Assembly: GCA_019400425.1 (NCBI GenBank) | Contig: JAFREE010000008.1 | Location: forward strand, 1-64,000 | Length of the DNA stretch: 64,000 nt | Direction: 5' to 3' | From: Hymenochaete sp. R1 | Lineage: Eukaryota; Basidiomycota; Agaricomycetes; Hymenochaetales; Hymenochaetaceae | Part shown: positions 11,601-24,380 of the stretch, one piece after another | Position numbering within the stretch: position 1 is the first letter of the stretch | Layout of the letters: the number at the start of each line of letters is the position of its first letter | Program-made: the position numbers and the translations under genes | The notes under the pieces: model-generated | The model's input: the letters and a program-made list of their open reading frames with translations, nothing else | Databases searched by the model: none | What the model was told of the DNA's origin: nothing

Positions 11601-11681
11601 GCTCCTCTTTTGTTGCCCTAGAAGTTCTGGTGCATGCATAATCTCCAAGGCTTTCTATAGACGTACCCTTCGTTGGCAGTC
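8610..11681. other. Long gene-free region upstream of the SAK1-like kinase
   Basis: About 3.07 kb without a convincing gene: the open frames on both strands are short, overlap each other and carry no recognisable domain. Notable bits are a GTACGTAC-rich self-complementary stretch near 10835-10852, and a strongly pyrimidine-rich tract with ACTC repeats at about 11450-11580 just before the kinase start, typical of a fungal core promoter and 5' leader. The rest is likely extended regulatory or relic DNA. Confidence 0.5.
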
Positions 11682-14600
11682 ATGCATGCCATGCCTCCGA
11701 GACTCGCTCACCTCTCTCTCGACAACCACCCTCACTCGGCTACGAACCCGTCCACTCCCACTCAGGGCAGTCCATACCTCTCTTGCGCTGCATCTGCAAA
11801 TATGTCCTCCGCATCCATGCATCGATCCCCTCAATCGTACGCTCACAATACGCACCCTCATTCCCCTTACCGTATCACACCGCACGCCGATTCTTACCGC
11901 TCAACTACGCACTCACGTTCCCGTTCCCCGACATTCTCCTCTTCGGCGTTGGCTACTTCTGCTGCTGGAACAAGCTCACTGGGCCTGCCGCAATCTGGCA
12001 ACCTCGAAGAGCAGGAGGCGACTGACCCACCCCCTTCTACCCCTCGGCCGCTTGACCCTGTCATTATGACGAGCACCATCAATCGCACTCGGGATACCCG
12101 TAACCGCCAAATTATCAACCAGTTTCTCATCGGTCAATTAGTAGGAAAGGGTCAGCATGGAATGGTAGCCAAATGTTACGATATGAGGCGGGACAATATG
12201 GTGGTGGTGAGTCCGCTCCACTTATTCATCCGCGGGCTGCTTCTCAACCTATCGCATTGGTTCGCCGCATCGTCTTAGGCAATCAAGTTTTGCAAGCGCA
12301 AAAACAATAGAGGCGCGAAACATGAGCTACTGCGCCAGCGTAACCAGGGTGGTTTGACTCGTTCGGTCGGAGGTTTCGGTGTGCACAATGCGCGGCCCCC
12401 TATAGTCGACAAGATCCAAACGACCGAGAAGAAGATTCTTCGGGAGATAGCCATCATGAAGAAGTGCAAGCATGGTCAGATTGTGCAGCTGTACGAAGTT
12501 ATCAACGACCGACTTTCGAAGCAGATTCTACTTGTCATGGAGTACATGGATGGAGGTGAGATCAAGTGGCGCGATAACCATAACCGTCCCATTCTTCAAG
12601 TCGATCAGACGCGTCGCATATGTCGTGACGTCGTGCTAGGTCTGCTTTATCTTCATCAGCAAGGTATCATTCACAGGGATATCAAGCCTGCCAATCTATT
12701 ATGGACGGATGATCGAAAGAACGTCAAAATCACAGACTTCGGTGTTTCCTACTTCAGCACGGCAGAGCGTGTGTGCTCTACGACAGAACCCAGCTTACAT
12801 CCAAGCAGTGGCGCGACGGAAAGAAGAGCGCCGCAGGAAAGAAGAGAAGCGAACAAACGGAAGATGGTTGGCTGGAGAAGGACTGCGGGAAGCAAGGACG
12901 ATATCAAGGGCAAGTCTCGTGCGTCGGAGCCCGACCCTTATTCGTCCTCTTCTGCACCCTTATCGCCATTCCCACCGTCGTCTGCTGCTTCGTCAGTAGC
13001 CTTGTCTTCTGGCCCCGCAACTCCCCTGTTTGCTCCTGAAGATGCTGTTGAAGCAGAGATTATAAAGGAACTGGAGGGCGAGCTGGACCCTATACTGATA
13101 GACGATGGCGGGCTTTCAAAACAGGCGGGTACTCCATCGTTTCTTGCGCCAGAAATCATCTGGGATTTTAGTCCGGAATGGACTAAAGCAATTGAACGGA
13201 AGTATGAGGCGGCAAATGGACCAGCTCCTGAGAACGTCAACGGCCAGGCGGAGTTGAGTCAAGGGAGAGATGGGGCAGATATGGACAGGGCTCCCGCGCC
13301 TGAGGGGAGTTCGACTCCGAACGCAACCCGTGCTGAAGATGATGCAACGCCTCGCGAATCTGTACCCAATTTTACCCGCACTGCGCGCCAGAACGACAAT
13401 GAACTGACAATACCAGATCCTAATCCATCTTCCTTTCGTGATCCCAACGCCGAGCTGGCTGCCTCGTATACTTCCATCTTTCCACCTCGTCCTCCTATCA
13501 CGAAAGCTATTGATGTCTGGGCACTTGGTGTTACGCTGTATTGCCTTCTTTTCGGAAGAACGCCATGGGGTGGTACTTCGGAGTACGCGATGTATCAAAT
13601 GATTCATACCGACGACTTCGAGGTGGATGATCACCTGGGTTACGATCATATTCCATCTGGCGGTCGTAAGCATTCTACAGACGACAATAGCGAGGGAGCG
13701 GTGATTGTCAGGCTTCTAGAGCAGCTACTCGAAAAGGATTGCTCTAAGCGTATTACGTTGGACGAAGTTAAGGTTCGTTGCCAACTTTTCTACTTCCATT
13801 TGCAAGTCATCTAAGTATGACTGCGTTTTTCCCAGTGCTTACCTTGGATCACTCGAGATATTCCGAATCCGCAGGCATGGTTGGTAGAAACATCTTCAGC
13901 GCTCCATGACCGTATTCATATTTCGAAAGCCGATGAAGAGGTTGCTTTGTCGACGGTCAAGTTCTGGTGGACAAAACGCACAGTCATGGAGCGCATACGC
14001 TCGCTTTTCCCTGGAGGGCGACAGGCGCTTCACCAGTCTCAAGCACGGCGCCGTGCGGAGCAGGATCATTTAACTGCCGAGGCGGATGCAATCCTGGAAT
14101 CCGCGATTTCCGATCGTGATATGAGCGGAACGTGGAGATCGACTTCTAGACGTACACGTAAAGACTCAAAGCTCCCTCAACGCACTCCGAGTCGAAGCCG
14201 GCGGGTGGTAGATGCTCTCGGAAAGGGTGTTCGAAGGGTCTCCCGTCAAGGGAGCACGAATGACTTTTCTGGCTCTGAGACTCCTCGTACAAGAAAACGG
14301 CGTACTATCCCAGACATCTTGCAGCACGCGAGAGAACGTTCTCTATCTCGATCTCGTGACGGTTCCTCGTCACGGCCAGCCTCACGAGCCTCTGGTCGTC
14401 GGACACCTCGCTTTATGAACGGTTCTCGATCTAATTTGACGAGTCCCAGTACAGCAGGTTTTACATCTGAAGCAGAAAGTGAACTTTTTGACTCTGATGA
14501 TGCGCTCCCCATACAGCAGTCGCCACCCAGGAAAAATTCGGACCCTCGCGATTGGGACAAAGATCATCGAAGGACTACATTCACTCGCCACTCAATCACG

Positions 14601-15875
14601 AGCTTCTCGAAGATGTTGGGCTGGCGACCCAAAAGCAGCCCGCAAGGGACCTTGAGCGAGAGCGGCAGTCGAGGTAATCTGAACTGGATGGGCGCCCCAA
14701 GAAGTCCAGCTGGTCCCTCAAGTCCTGTTCATCAAAGCAGTGTGACGAGTGGTGATCGACTTGCGAGACGTAGTGCGGACGAGATGAGTCCAAGACCTTG
14801 TCTTAGTGTGGGCGCTCGACAGAGGTTGGCCGGTAAGAGGACAGGGTCGGGTCCGGTTCTTGGCGTCATGCATAACGAAGAAGGTTCGGGTGTAGGACGA
14901 GTACTGGAACTTTCCGACGACGCCGAACTCATTAGAGCAGCCAGCTGGGGAGATGTCGCTGATGAATATGGGAAAGACTACGGGTACGGCGGGAACCCCA
15001 TCATGCCATACGATGACGATGGTGAGTCTGATTATGGTGTAAGTACCCATCGTCGTATGGGCGGGAGCTACGTCTACAGCGGTGGTGTTGGATTCGGAAG
15101 TGGAGAAATCGACGAATATTCCTTGAACGACGATACTCGACTTGTTGGAGCCGGTGGTGTTTTGTCGCATCCTGCTTCTGGGCCTTCTTCCCCATGTAGT
15201 CTGTCTGGCTTGTCCATAGGTCCCGGGATGAGCGGGCCAGGGGACAGGCTTTCGCTCCAAGGTATTGCTCAAGAAGTGGGTGTTGCAGGTTCATCTTCGT
15301 CAAGTGCTATTTTCGCACCTGGTACGAGCCCTACCAACGGCCTTATGGCTATTCAAACTCAAGACCTGGGCCGTCGACGTGGTGCGAGTATCGGCAGCAG
15401 ACAGAATCCGTACCCGCATGTTATTTCGAGTCCCCTCGCGCAGACACCGCTCAACGTCGACCAAGACAATGCTGACGTTTTCGAATTAAGCATCCTGGAT
15501 GATGAGGGCCACGACGATCATCAAGGTCATCCCAGCGACCTTGACGTAACCCGAGTCGGCCGCAGAGGCCATCAGGATGATGATGCCTCTTCAATGTCTG
15601 GTGTGCGCGTGATTGGTCATGGGCACCGAAGTCTGATGGTCGATGAGGAGGTCCCTGACTCACTTGGGGATGTGTTTGATGATGACGACGACAATGGCGG
15701 CGGCGAGGAAGAATCGTCTAGCGGAGACGAACCTCCGCCAATTGAGGTGCGCCGCCGACGCCCGTCGGAGATCGCTCGATCGCAGTCACGGACACGGCGG
15801 GAACGAGAACCGTATGAGACAGAACCCATCATTGACGTTGAGGTAGATCCGGGCTCGGATGTCGACTACTACTGA
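11682..15875 (+). CDS. CaMKK/SAK1-Ssp1-like serine/threonine kinase
   Basis: Exons 11682-12206, 12279-13772 and 13836-15875 join in phase to 1352 aa. A Ser-rich N-terminus precedes a kinase domain: LVGKGQHGMVAKC (Gly loop, about 150-162), AIKFCKRKNNRGAKHELLRQ with the ATP-binding lysine about 178, IIHRDIKPANLL (about 303), TDFGVS (about 326) and FLAPEI (about 463), then AIDVWALGVTLYCLLFGRTP. The insert of basic residues after the ATP lysine and the ITDFGVS motif match CaMKK / yeast Sak1-Tos3-Elm1 / fission-yeast Ssp1, which phosphorylate AMPK (Snf1). Two large disordered inserts sit in the activation segment (about 110 aa before GTPSFLAPE) and after APE (about 100 aa). The roughly 680-residue C-terminal exon is Ser/Arg-rich then acidic. 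Start at the first ATG of the frame; an ATG nine bases later is equally possible. Confidence 0.9.
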
Positions 15876-17327
15876 TCCTTCCTTTTTCTTTACACATCTC
15901 GTCACGGTCCCTTTTCATTTCTTGACACCGCGGACATTTAGACCAACCCCCCTTTTACTCCTTTTCAACTCAACATCCGTATTATGTTTGTACTTCTTTT
16001 GGTCGTGGTAACCAATTTCATAGACGGTTTCCGACGTAAAGCTCAGGGAAAGGAAATCACGGAAGGCCTGCGTGCCCGTTTTACTTCGGAATGGGAAAAT
16101 AGCTGCGCAAGTAGTTTTTTTTTTCATACCTATTTGATTTTCGACCTGGATTCTTAGCACACCTTTCCCTACCCGTTCTAGTCAGATGAACTTTTCGTGT
16201 TCTACTTTTCCTACGGCTCCCTCTTCTCTTGTCTTCGACACATGTACCATCATTACTATTTCCCATAGACCATTCTCTTCACTTTTCCTTCTCTGCACTT
16301 CTTTTTTTTTTTTCTTTTTCTTTCACCGTCAAAAGAAGGCCTTGCGTGCATCGAGACCTGCGGCCTTCACACCTTTCATCAACCTTGCGGATTTGTCTCA
16401 CTTTTCCTCGCCTTGTCCCCTATTTTTCTATCCGCCACATGTAGCACTGTCCCAATCCTACTTCCTTCTTCCCTCCTCCCTTTCAATCTTTCAACTTCTC
16501 GCAATCTTCTCTTTACGTGTCTCTTCCCGTTCCGCCTGTTTCCTACTCCCCATTCTATCTCATCCTTCTCTTTCCATTGTCATCATCCAGCAATAACGGA
16601 CAAAAAACCCACAATTCTAGCCTCAGCTTCATCACCCCCCCAACCCCATCTCCTCTCACTTCTTTACTTCCTCTCTTTCCTTTCCCGTTCTTACATTTCT
16701 TCCTTCTGTCCTCCTCAGCCGCTTTGATACCAGAATGCAATAGAATTTCAGCATACTCCTGCTAAAAAGGATCTGCTCTGGGGAAGGCGCAAGTAAGGAT
16801 GAAAGTCTGCTTGAAGCACGGACGGGCGGGCCTTATGATTTCCCGCTCTTAAGTAGAAAAAAGTGTTTTCAAGTCTTTCGAGGCGATGCTCTCGATAAAC
16901 GTAGTTTGAGTTAGCTTCTTTCAGTCCTGGGAAGGACGTGCGTACATGAAGAAAGACATTTTCTTTGTGCACATACATGCAGATAAAAAAAAAAAAGGGG
17001 GGGGGGGGGGGTAAGGGGGGCGGTAACAATGTACGGTCAATCCCGTGTCAACAGACTGAGCCTACACGAAGGGAGACAACTGGATATTTTGCACATACGT
17101 ATATTGTAGAAATACAGACACAATAAGGATATTATATAGACTACCAAATGCCAAATAAATGCGTAAAAGATCACAAACAAAAAGTTCCAAGAATCACAAT
17201 GACACGCTGTTCCGTTTAGACAAAACAAACAACTCCAGCACCACTTGGGTCAACGATGATGTTACCAATTCAACACCACAATGAGCCAAAACCTTCAACA
17301 GTAAGAAAGACAGTGATATATCAGACG
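15876..17327. other. Intergenic region between kinase and sirtuin (convergent 3' ends)
   Basis: No gene is seen. Positions about 16170-16720 are a long CT-rich stretch on the plus strand that opens several frames by composition alone. At 16985-17011 a run of 12 A is followed directly by 15 G, a likely sequencing-sensitive homopolymer. The remainder holds the 3' untranslated regions of the two convergent genes. Confidence 0.5.
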
Positions 17328-20300
17328 TCAAACTCGTTCGGTAAGAGTAGGCCCAGCCTTCCCCGCTTTTTTCCTCTTCGGCGCGCTCGGGGGCGTAGGA
17401 GGCGCTCCCGCTCTCATTCCAACCCCACTCTTGTCTCTTCTTTTCTTGCCATGTCCCCGTAACTCTGACTCTTCTCTGTACTCTCTTTGAATTTGGCTCG
17501 AACCATCCTCCTGGTTATGGACATCGTTCTCTCTTTGAGTCCGAATGAAGGCGTGATCCATATCATGTCGGGGCTCTGCGTTTCCTGCCTCCACTCCGGC
17601 CCTGGGGAGGGAGACCATAGACGGGGTGGGTGAAGGCAAGGGCGTCAGAAGGGACATCGAGCTGCCACGGATATACGCGTACGATTTCGTCTGCGTAGGA
17701 CTCCTTGTGTCGGGCTCTGAATACGGTCTTGAGCTGGGATTATCACGTTGATGTGACGGGTGTTGCATATCCACGTCTGAGTCTGCTCCTGCTCCTGCTC
17801 CTGCTCCTGATTCTGCGAGTCGGTCGAGCTCTGCGATCGTGCTCCAGTAAAGATGCCTCTGTCGTCTAGGAGTTGGCCATTCAAAGGTGTACGCATAATC
17901 GCTGCCGCTGCTGTTGCCGCCTTCGCCGGTACCGGAGACACTGCCCTCCTCCGAGCCCAGAGATAGCTTTCTTTTCGACTTTGGCGGTGTTGAGGGGTAA
18001 GGGTACGTGCGCTTCGTGGCATGCGATGGACTTGGCGGGTGGGTATGCTGCGAGGGGGCCAATGGTCGGGATACTTGTACTCGATGGTACTGGCGGTCAG
18101 AGTCCTCTGAGGATGAGGATGAGGAAGTTGGAGAAGGGGGTGAAGGAGAAAATTGTCGGTGACGATGACGATGGTGGTGCTGGTGGTGGTGACGGTAGTG
18201 TTGAGGGTGGTTGAAGGACGAAGATGACGAGTACGGGTCTCGCACATGCAGCATAACTCGTCTCCTCTTCGCAGGGTTTGGGTTTCCGCTTCTACATTCC
18301 ACGTCTTCCTTCTCAGTCCCAATCCCATCCTCATTCGCGTTTGCGTTCGTCCTCTCCACTTTCTCCTTCCCCTTTCCTTTACTCTCCTTCCCCTCCTCCC
18401 TCATCATCGCTCTCATCGCTTTCCTCGCCTCCCTCATCTCCCTATCCACCCTCCTTCTCTCCTTCCGCTCCTCTCTCTCCTCCCTCGCCCTCTTCTCCCT
18501 CAAAACCTTTTCCTCTTTCTCCTTATCCTCCTTCATCATCTCGTCCTTCAGCCTCGCCGCCAGAATCTGCACGTCGCCCTGCACCCACGCATCGAACACG
18601 CCATCCCATTCACGCGAGGGTAACGGAAAATCGTAGTTCACGTATATGGACGTGATCCCTTTCTGACTGGGGCTCTGAGTCTCTGGGACGCCGCCGGGAG
18701 CCGGAGAACGGCGCGGAGAAGGCGTAGGCGAGGGCGTCGGAACTTGTCCTTCGTCTTCCACCCCCATTACCGTAGTCGAGGTCGAAGTCGAGGTCGTAGC
18801 TGTAGCCGTAGCCGATATAGGATCCGTATCCATAGACGCATATGTTGACGTCGTTGAGCTACCTCCAGCCGTCGGTAGTGCCACCGTTGTCTCAGCCGCT
18901 GCCGCAGCAGCCGCGCTCGCCTTCCTCTCCGCCGCCATCCTCACCCTCTCCACCCTCACCTCCTCCTTCCCCCTCACCGCCTTCGAGAACTCCCTCACGA
19001 TTCTCTTCGTCCCCGGAACCTTAAGCGACGTCCCCACCACCAGCAACAAATCGGGCACGGCCCTCCCTCTCTTCCCCGACAAGTCCCCCTCAACTACCGA
19101 GCCCACATCCTCGCCTTCCCGATGCTCTTCGTTGTACAGCACAACGCTTGGCCGGAGCTTCCCGACTGCGCGGAGCCGCATCCCATTAGCGGACCGGGTT
19201 TCTTGCATGGTGGCGCATTGAGGACACTCGGGGAGCGTACCGCCGGAGAGGGCGGAGACGTAGTCTGAGAGGGGGACGGTGTGTCCGCACGAGACGCAAT
19301 GCATCGTTTGGAGAGTCCCGTGAAGCGGCACGCATCTCGGCGTCTCGTTCGCATTCGTGTTCGTATTTGCGGTAAACTGACCCAGACCTTGCCCGTCCAC
19401 GTTCATATCACCCTCGCCCGACCCACTCTTCGCCTTCCCAGCCGCTTTTGCACCACTACCACCACCACTCCCGCGCGTCGGCAGCCCGAACGTCATCCCC
19501 GCTTTTTGTTCCAACGCATCGATGTTCTGGGTATAGACTCTCTGAAGCTTCCCGCGCCTGTCGAGTTCCTTCAAAAGGTTGTGAAACGGAGAGGGCGATG
19601 CGGCGCTTGACATGCGCGAGAGGTGGGCCATCATGTGGCAGAAGAGTGCCGTCGTTGATTCGGACTGTTAATACACCATACCATATAATAACATAACACA
19701 AATAAGAAATACCTCAGTCCTCCAAGACTTTTACTGAGGGAAAACAAAAGGAAACGCACGTTAAAAACATTCGCATCGAACAGATCCTTCCCCGACGAGA
19801 TGTTCTCCTTCGGGTTCTCCCTCTTGATCGTCTGAAACAGCCCATGCGCAGAGCGGAAGTCCGGTATACCACTCTGCACCGAGATGCCCGCGCCTGCGTA
19901 CATGTACACAGCACAGCGCCAACCCGTCAGCCGCCATCATCGCACGTCGCACAGTCAAAGATCGAAAATAAAATAAATAAATAAATAAGAATTAGGTGGA
20001 CCAGTCAGCCGCATGTACCGGAGACAAGCGGAAATGGGGCTTGGAGGAAAGAAGAGGAAAGGGAGGGGGAGGACGTACCACAGACGACAGCGATCCGCTT
20101 CGCTTTCAGGATCGTCTTCACGACGCTCTCCAGGCGTGTGGCGGCAGCGTCCACATGAGCAGGTGTTTCCGTCATCGGCTCCGTCGTCATCGTCGTCGTA
20201 GTCGTCGAGGCCGAGCAAAGTTGACTCGTGGGGATGGGCCCACTCCCACTCCCACTGGCGCCGGTACTCGAAGACCCATCTGACACAGAAACAATCACAG

Positions 20301-20457
20301 GAGCGGCAGCGGGGGGAGAGACGAACGCAGGCAACGACCTCGCTATCCGGAGGCTGGTATTCGGTTTTCGAAGTTGACTCTGACTCCGACTTTGGCTCTG
20401 GCCCTGGCTAGATGACGGGGAGTAAGCGTCGAGGTCGAGGGGGACGAGGAGCGTCAT
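17328..20457 (-). CDS. Sirtuin (Sir2 family, Hst3/Hst4-like NAD-dependent deacetylase)
   Basis: Exons 20457-20079, 19893-19760 and 19664-17328 join in phase to 949 aa. The catalytic core has GAGISVQSGIPDFRS (NAD binding), QNIDALEQ, the catalytic histidine in PLHGTLQ, a zinc site formed by CVSC and CPQC, then VVGTSLKVPGTKRIVREF and, after an insert, YVNYDFPLP followed by WDGVFDAWVQGDVQ. That last block is characteristic of class Ib Hst3/Hst4 sirtuins, which remove acetyl from histone H3 K56 in the nucleus and protect genome stability. Between the core strands lies a variable Ala/Thr/Ser/Pro insert, and a C-terminal tail of about 350 residues has Lys/Glu-rich, His-rich and Ser-rich low-complexity blocks, including an Ala-Gly repeat encoded near 17780. 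Yeast Hst4 is about 370 aa, so this is much longer. Confidence 0.92.
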
Positions 20458-21896
20458 CGCTGCTTCGTATTCGTATATATTTTTTTTTAAATAAAAGATC
20501 TTGTCTTAGCCTCAGATACAGTTAGCGTTTGTCGAGCTATTGTCGCGCGCCGCACGTCGTCGTCGAAGGAAGAGGAGGGGAGACGACGAAGTCGGAAGTG
20601 GCGGGGTTGACGGACGAGGCCCAGGAGAGGGAGAGGGAGAGGAAGATGAGGATCAATCAGGCTCAAGGCAGGTAGGTTTCAAAGTTCAAGGTTCAAGTTG
20701 GTGTCCAGGTCCAGGTGTGTGCACGCACCCGCACCGCCGCCCCATGATATCCCATGGACCCATCCAACGATCGACGCTCCCTAATCAATCTACAGTCGTT
20801 ACCCGTTACTCGTTAGTTCCGGTTCAGTACATGTATATGTGAAACTAGTAGTAACAGAGCGAAGAGCAGAATTAAAGCTTGGGTTATTCGGGCTGGGTCT
20901 CATCTTTCCGCACCCACACCCGCACTCAGGCTCAGGTACCCAGGAGCCAATTAATCAAGGAAAGTCTCCGTAGCAGAGCAAAGCAGACGAAGAAACGAAA
21001 CACAGAAAGGATCGTACTGGTATCATGTTATTATTATTCAAAAGTCAAAGGTCGGAAGGAGGGTACAAAGAGCAGGAGCAAGAGCGTGGTTTCGACTAAA
21101 GCCATACTTCGCCACCCTATCAATCTCAACTAACCTAACACCATCGTTACGCTCAACAAGCCCCACCAACGGGCTGGCCCGCCGCGGTGGAGTATTCGTA
21201 CTCGTGAATCGTACCAGACATCGTAACGAAAGCAAAGAAAATTAGGGGGAGGGGAAACGAGAGAGAAGCGAAGCGACCGCCTATGGAGGTTCTGTTGTCG
21301 AAGGAGGAAGGGTACGTATCACGAGACGAGACGAGACGGTACGAAAAGGAAGGAAACGAGAAATAATGGTACCAAGCTGAAGGGAGCGAGGGAAGAGAGG
21401 AGAGGAGAGAGAGTCGTTCGTTCGTTCGTTCGTTCGTTTTCGTACGGATATGATATGCGTAGGACAAGCTTCAAGGGTGGTGCACAAGGTATGGAGGACA
21501 ACGAAAGGGGAATTAACGAAGAGTATCAATATGACCAAGGGAGTCGAACTAGAAGTGGGTAAAGGAGGGTAAAGGCAGGGCGGGTGAAGTGATTATGTAT
21601 CCAATCCGAAATTCGAAAGAAAAAGGAAGAAAAAGTATATGCTGAGCGATATGAAGTGAGAAAAAAGGCGAACAAAGTTGGAAAAAGTGGGAGATCAAGA
21701 CTAATTATGCACAACTCACAAACGGAACAGAACAATGAAAAAAAAACTGACGACAATGATAAGGAAACCGACCAATGAGAGACAGACACAGAGAAGAGAA
21801 GACGATGGAAAATTCGTGAAAACATACGGGTGGAGAGGTCATTGACGGACGCGGCCCACCTCACTCACACGCGGAGCTCGCTGGACTGAGCTGAAC
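20458..21896. other. Intergenic region upstream of sirtuin / downstream of YANK kinase
   Basis: Contains the sirtuin promoter and the kinase 3' region; no gene is seen. Simple repeats include a GTTC tetranucleotide run (about 21415-21438) and a short ACGAG run near 21320. Plus-strand frames near 20540-20840 are low-complexity Arg/Gly/Glu and carry no domain. Confidence 0.5.
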
Positions 21897-24380
21897 TCAT
21901 ACAGCTACACCTGTCCCCGCAGACCGCGCCGAATGAGCAGAATGCATCGAATGCCCTGAACGCGCGCTCCCGCTAGACATTCTAGGCGGCGGTACGCTCA
22001 TCTGCCCCTGTCCCTGCCCATAGCCCCCATGCAGACTCGCACTCCCATCCCCACTCGGGCGAGCTCGCACGAACGCACGTTCAGGCTGGGACGGCATCGG
22101 TGACGGTGGCTGCTGCTGCTGTTGATCGTGCTGCTGTTGTTGGTACTGTTGGTGATATTGCTGTTGCTGCTGTTGTTGCTGTTGGTCATGATATTGCTGT
22201 TGAGGCGGGTGCACCTCCACAACCGGCGAGTTACCCTTCGACGACCCCATCCCTTCCTTGACGGGCGAGTCCTCCCCGCCGACGACAGTCGTCGCGCCCA
22301 CCGTGAGCGTGTTCGAGTTCGACGATCGTCGTGGTAAGTCCATCGACTGCGTGCCGTCCCCGCCAGAACCCGAAGCGCTCCCGCTCCCACTCCGCCGTGC
22401 GATGGAACCATTGCACCCTTCCCCCGAGTCGCCCTCGGTGGCATGCATGGGCTGGTTGTGTGGGTAATACGACATCCGCTTCGGTTTCGTGAAGTCAAAG
22501 CACGTGAACCTAATAATAACGATACCCCCATTCCGAAGTCGTATTTTTGAATTTGAATTGAAGTAATAAAAAAGGCCGAATTTGATATTTGTGATTTAAT
22601 GGGAATAAGGTTTAATTCAGAAACGAGGCAAGGTAGCAACGAGGGAGAGAAAATACGCACTGTTCCTCAAGCTGCCGGTATTCGGGAGATAAGTTGTCAA
22701 GGTCAACGTTCTGTTTTCTTTTCGTGTGCGTGAGTGGTTTCTCAACCATAAGGAACTCGTCAAGCTCGTGCGTTATGTCGAAGTTGCCTTTGCGCATCTA
22801 AAGAGCAGGCATTGATTATTGGCTTTGCAAATGGCTTGGGAGTGGAGACACGAGACCCACATCAGGTACAAACGGCGCTTGCGCCGCTTTGCGATCCAAA
22901 GCATCCCAATCGACACCAGAAAACCAAGGATGAGTTTTGACGTGATCCAAGTCCTGCCCCTCTGCGCGACAACCTAACCGTTTCTTAGGAGCCTTCTCGA
23001 TCATCTGCCCAAAGGGAGAACGAGAAGAAAATATCATAATTACCATCAGCATTCGCAATATTCACGTCTCCAAAAAACACCGAACAGACAAAAAAGAGGG
23101 GAAAGACGCACTTGCTTCAACGCACTTATCCCTGCCTCGCTAACCGTTGTTCTGGCTGTTTCTGGGAACTTCAGTGGATCCCGAGTGACTGACGCCGTCA
23201 AAGCATCGGTCGACCGACCCTCAAACGGTCTCCGCCCGAAAAGCATTTCATATGCGCAAATGCCGAGCGACCACCAGTCCACCTGCCACGAGTATCCGCG
23301 CCTGCCGCATACTTCGGGGGCCATGTAGGCGAGGGAGCCGGCTACGGATGTGTGGAGACGAGTTGGTGAGTAGTGAATAGCTACGTTGAAGTCTGTGAGA
23401 TGGGCGTGACCCTCGGTGTCGAGGAGGATGTTATCGGGCTTGATGTCGCTACTCGCATTCGATGGAATGGAGTTTCAAGTTTGAAGCCGTAGAACAGGGA
23501 CGCGAGTGATAGGAACCGGTGCGAGAAGATCGGGTTAAATAAGAGTGAGTGGCTGAGGTGGATGAGTGTTGGGGAAGAAGACGACTTACCGATGTATGAT
23601 TCGTTGTTTGTGGAGATATGACACGGCGGAGGCCAGCTCTGCCGTCCAGAACTTCACAGCAGCCTCGTCCACGGTTCCCTTTCTTTCGAGGTGGACTGCG
23701 TTCACCAAGCGGGATGATCGGAGACGGCCGAGTTGAAATAAACGACGAATGGGGCAAGCCGCCAGAATGAGAGATAGGACGAAACAAGAAGATACGGGAT
23801 TAGCGAATTTAAGGAACAAGGATTGCAGGCGGGTGATGAGACAAGAGCGAGAGACGTACAGCGTAGATCGCCGCCGAGCATGAGGTCGAGTGCGAAGAAA
23901 CAGTTTTGGTCGTCTTGGAAGGCATAACGGAGATTGACTACAAAGGGATGGTCGACCTGATACGGTGGAAGGCGAGCGCGCGTAAGTGAGTGGCAAAATA
24001 CAAGTGAGAGTAGAAGAGAGAAAAATCAGGAACGAACCTCTTCGAGGATTTGCCTCTCCTGGATGACATTAGCGACGGCTTTTTGCTTTACACACTGTTG
24101 TTTGCTGATGTACTTGAGAGCGAAGAGCTTCTTTGATTTTTTATGTTCGACTACGCGAACCTACGAAAGGAGAGGGCATCAGTATTTTGAGAATGGAACA
24201 GGCAGGTGTCGAGTCCGAAGCGCAGTAGAGAATGGGGAAGGTGCGGAGGTGAAGTTGTGAGGAGAAAAGCAGTACCTTTCCGAAAGCACCTTTTCCGATA
24301 GCTCTGTGGAGTTCGAAGTGATAGAGGTTGACCTCGCCTTCGTAGTCGACAGGGTCAGGAAAGCAGCAGAATACGGCCAT
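21897..24380 (-). CDS. YANK / STK32-family AGC-like protein kinase
   Basis: Eight exons (24380-24276, 24160-24038, 23956-23860, 23695-23590, 23448-23112, 23004-22861, 22797-22661, 22509-21897) join in phase to 553 aa. Motifs: [28 protein letters not shown] (ATP lysine), [50 protein letters not shown] and SLAYMAPEV. The DFN in place of DFG is a hallmark of the YANK (STK32) family, as are KYxxKQxCV and the C-terminal ...[15 protein letters not shown] extension. The N-terminus [10 protein letters not shown] has a Cys pair that could be lipid-modified in place of the N-myristoyl site of animal YANKs. The last exon adds a Ser/Pro tail with a poly-Gln tract (about 22100-22200). The cellular role of fungal YANKs is largely unknown. 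Confidence 0.9.

Noticed and set aside
16186..16765. Several plus-strand open frames rich in Ser, Phe, Leu and Pro
   Set aside because: They result from CT-rich composition with few stop codons; no domain and no initiation or splice context.
17645..18334. Long minus-strand open frame inside the sirtuin gene (229 codons) and several long plus-strand frames opposite it
   Set aside because: They lie in alternate frames of the low-complexity sirtuin tail, have repetitive Ser/Pro/Arg composition and no domain; compositional shadows.
22100..22210. CAG-type repeat considered as an independent repeat element
   Set aside because: It encodes the poly-Gln tract of the YANK kinase tail in frame, so it is part of the coding sequence.
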